Source: Cryptomeria japonica
Taxonomy: Eukaryota > Streptophyta > Pinopsida > Cupressales > Cupressaceae
Direction of reading: 5' to 3'
DNA: 64,000 bases
Assembly (NCBI RefSeq): GCF_030272615.1
Contig: NC_081412.1
Span: 339,256,870 to 339,320,869, forward strand
Part shown: positions 61,209-64,000 of the stretch, piece after piece
Numbering within the stretch: the stretch's first letter is position 1
Layout: the number at the start of each line of letters is the position of its first letter
Translations under genes and position numbers: made by a program
The notes under the pieces: generated by a model
The model's input: only the letters and a program-made list of their open reading frames with translations
Databases searched by the model: none
Told to the model about the DNA's origin: nothing

Positions 61209-64000
61209 TTAGCTTGAAAATCGGGACTTGTGTCGTGAAACCTTGTTGTGCCTTCAAACATTAAATTTTGATGTCTTGAAACTGGAGCTTTCGAGCCACA
61301 CACTCTGAAACCAGGTTATAAGAGCACGATGTGCATCAAAATCATGTTTTCACCTGACAGGCTCTGGAATAGGGACTTGCATCTTGAAACCTTGTTTTGC
61401 CTCCAAACACCAATATTGATGCTTCGAAACCGAAGATTTTGAGGCATAAGCTCCAAAACAAGGTTCTAAGAGCACAATGTGCGTCAAAATCAAATTTTGA
61501 TGCTACCGGCTCTAGAAACACGACTTGCATCTTGGAACCTTGTTTCACTTCCAAACATTGATTTTGATACTCCAAAACTGGGGCTTCTGAGGCACAATTT
61601 CTAAAACAGGGTTCTAAGAGCACAATGTACATCAAAATTGAATTTTGATGCTACTGGCACTAGAATCTGACCTTCCATCTTGAAACCTTGTTATGCCTCA
61701 AAACACTGATTTTGATGCTTCAAAACTGGGGCTTTCGATGCACAAGCTTTGAAATGAGTTTCTAAGAGCACGATGTGCACAAAATCCAAATTTTGACGCT
61801 ATTGACTCTAGAATTGGGACTTGCATATTGAAACCTTGTTGTGCCTACAAACATTGATTTTTATGCTCCAAAACTGGGTCTTTCAACGCATAAGCTCCGA
61901 AATGAGCTTCTAAGAGAATGATGTGACATCAAAATTGCATTTTGACGCTACCGACTCTAGAGTTGGGACTTGTGTCTTGAAATCTTGTTGTGCCTCCAAA
62001 CATCGATTTTGATGCTCCAAAACTGGGGCTTTTGAGGCACAATTTCTAAAACAGGGTTCTAAGAGAACAATGTGCATCAAAATTGAATTTTGATGCTGCT
62101 AGCTCTATAATCAGGGCTTGCATCTTAAAACCTTGTTGTGCGTTAAAACACTGATTTTGATACTCTGAAACTAGGGCTTTCGAGGCACAAGCTTCGAAAT
62201 AAGGTTCTAAGAGCATAATGTGCGCCAAAGTCAGATTTTGACGCTATTGACTCTACAATCAGGACTTGCATCTTGAAACCTTGTTGTGCCTCCAAAAATT
62301 AATTTTGACACTCGAAAACTAGGTCTTTCGAGGCACAAGCTCTGAAATGAGCTTCTGAGAGAATGATGGAATTTTGATGCTTCAGGCTCCGGAATAGGGA
62401 CTTGCTTCTTTAAACCTTATTGTGCCTCCAAACGCTGATTTTGATGTTCCCAAATCAGGGCTTTCAAGGCACAAGCTCCGTAATGAGGTTCTCAGAGCAC
62501 GATGTACATCAAAATTGTGTATTGACGCTACCGACTCTGGAATTGGGACTTGTGCTTTGAAACCCTATTATGTCTCCAAACACTAAATTTTATGCTCCAA
62601 AAACAAGGATTTTGAGGCACAACCTCCAAAATTAGGTTCTAAGAAAACCATGTTTGTCAAAATCGTGTCAAAATCTTGTTGTGCCTTTAAACAATGATTT
62701 TGATGTTTTCAAACTCGAGCTTTCGAGCTACACGCTCCGAAATGAGGTTCTAAGAGCACGATGTACATGAAAATCACGTTTTGACACTACAGGCTCCGAA
62801 ATAGGGACTTTTTTCTTGAAAGCTTGTTTTGCCTCCAAACACCAATTTTTATGTTTCGAAACTGAGAAAATTTTGGGGCATAAGCTCCAAAACAAGGTTC
62901 TAAGAGCCCGACATGCGTCAAAATCAAATTTTGACGCTACCGGCTCCACAATTAGGACTTGCATATTAAAACCTTGTGCCTCCAAACATCAATTTTGTTG
63001 CTCCAAAATTGGTGCTTTTGAGGCACAATTTCTAAAATAGGGTTCTAAGAGAACAATGTAAATCAAAATTGAATTTTGATGCTGCTTGCTCTAGAATCAG
63101 GGCTGGCATCTTGAAACCTTGTTGTGCGTCAAAACAGTAATTTTGATACTTTGAAACTGGGGCTTTCAAAGCACAAGCTTCGAAATGAGGTTCTAATAGC
63201 ACGATGTGCGCCAAAATCAAATTTTGACGCTATTGACTTTACAATCGGGACTTGCATCTTGAAACCTTGTTGTGCCTCCAAAAATTGATTTTGACACTCG
63301 AAAACTAGGTCTTTCGAGGCACAAGCCCCAAAATGAGCTTCTAAGAGAATGATATGCATCAAAATGGAATTTTGACGATAAAAGCTCTGGAATAGGGACT
63401 TGCTTCTTTAAACCTTGTTGTGCATCCAAACACTGATTTTGATGTTCCAAAATCAAGGCTTTCAAGGCACAAGCTCCGTAATGAGGTTCTAAGAGCACGA
63501 TGTACATTAAAATTGTGTTTTGACACTACCGACTCTGGAATTGGGACTTGTGCCTTGAAACCTTCATGTGCCTCCAAACACTAAATTTTATGCCCCAAAA
63601 ATGAGGATTTTGAGGCACAACCTCTGAAATCAAGTTCTAAGAACACCATGTTTGTCAAAATCGTGTTTTGATGCTATCAGCTTGAGAATCGGGACTTGTC
63701 TCTTGAAACCTTGTTGTGCCTTTAAACATTGATTTTGATGTTTAGAAACTGGAGCTTTCAAGCCACACGCTCCAAAATGAGGTTCTAAGAGCATCATGTG
63801 CATCAAAATCACGTTTTGACACTACAAGCTCCGAAATAGGGAATTGTGCCTGTAAAGCTTGTTCTACCTCTAAACATCGATTTTGATACACAAAACCTGG
63901 GGCTTTTGAGGCATAATTTCTAAGACAGGGTTCTAAGAGCACAATGTGCATCAAAATTGAGATTTGATGCTACTGGCTCTAGAATCAGGGCTTGCATCTT
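61209..64000. repeat. 148-bp satellite array, block 3 (runs off window end)
   Basis: Satellite resumes at about 61209 in the middle of an m1 monomer (AGCTTGAAAATCGGGACTTG) and continues to the window edge. The stretch 62250-62720 closely matches the flanks of the LTR element at 34693-38958, joined without the element. The stretch 63170-63960 resembles both 62250-62900 and the first few hundred bases of the window; all share GACTCTACAATC or GACTTTACAATC and a CTCGAAAACTAGG variant. No coding sequence is supported. Confidence 0.95.
62290..62720. repeat. Paralogous empty site of the LTR insertion
   Basis: This stretch matches both flanks of the LTR element in one uninterrupted run. Left of the join it has CAAGCTCCGTAATGAGG and TTTAAACCTTATTGTG, as at 34595-34692. 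Right of it are ACATCAAAATTGTGTATTG, GACTTGTGCTTTGAAACC and CTAAGAAAACCATG, as at 38959-39110. The target CGATG lies once at 62500-62504. It is a sister HOR copy that never received the element, and it confirms the insertion boundaries. Confidence 0.82.

Noticed and set aside
1-64000. CRISPR array (regularly spaced short repeats)
   Set aside because: The conserved strings are parts of contiguous 148-bp homologous monomers; the sequence between them is also repeated, so there are no unique spacers. The context is a plant nuclear satellite.
1-64000. A CENP-B-box-like motif in the satellite
   Set aside because: I looked for a TTCG...CGGGA pattern. TTCGA and CGGGACTT both occur, but not with the spacing of the known box, so no claim is made.
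1-64000. tRNA, rRNA, telomeric repeats or organellar DNA
   Set aside because: No cloverleaf, rRNA core or TTTAGGG-type run was seen; only the tRNA-complementary primer site of the LTR element.

Overview
The window looks like heterochromatin from a large, repeat-rich plant nuclear genome. It holds no host protein-coding gene, rRNA or tRNA that I can support. Three kinds of repeat fill it: a 148-bp tandem satellite (about 57-58 kb of the 64 kb), one nearly intact LTR retrotransposon inserted into that satellite, and a tandemly triplicated fragment that looks like part of a Copia-type LTR. The plant assignment rests on the two LTR-element signatures and the nucleosome-sized satellite. The species cannot be named from the sequence, and I do not recognise the satellite family.

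Layout. Bases 1-34692 are satellite. Bases 34693-38958 are an LTR element on the minus strand: LTRs of 1300 and 1209 bp, a primer-binding site, a gag-like ORF and no pol. It carries a 5-bp target-site duplication inside a satellite monomer. Bases 38959-59852 are satellite. Bases 59853-61208 are three 423-bp direct repeats plus a tail ending in a C-run and CTAACA. Bases 61209-64000 are satellite.

Satellite organisation. The monomers fall into recognisable classes in a fixed order, giving a 7-monomer higher-order repeat (HOR) of 1036 bp. A perfect example is 12468-13503, with seven consecutive 148-bp steps. Longer variants insert a cassette of three extra classes (m8-m9-m10) between m6 and m7, and shorter variants drop monomers. 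Nearly every monomer has a dyad, ideal form GCGTCAAAA-N5-TTTTGACGC, whose 5-base spacer tracks the monomer class. On top of the HOR lies recent segmental amplification. A 4273-bp compound unit is repeated head-to-tail as B-A-B-A-B over about 20455-30991, with copies almost identical, and block A has a slightly diverged relative at about 3600-5890.

How the parts relate. Nothing here forms a pathway or operon. The story is one of DNA turnover: unequal exchange reshuffling the satellite, a gag-only (probably non-autonomous) retroelement landing in it, and older LTR debris trapped and amplified in tandem. A paralogous satellite copy without the retroelement survives at about 62290-62720 and shows the pre-insertion site directly. 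The many 60-185 codon ORFs in the satellite, mostly on the minus strand, follow from monomer composition and are not annotated as genes.
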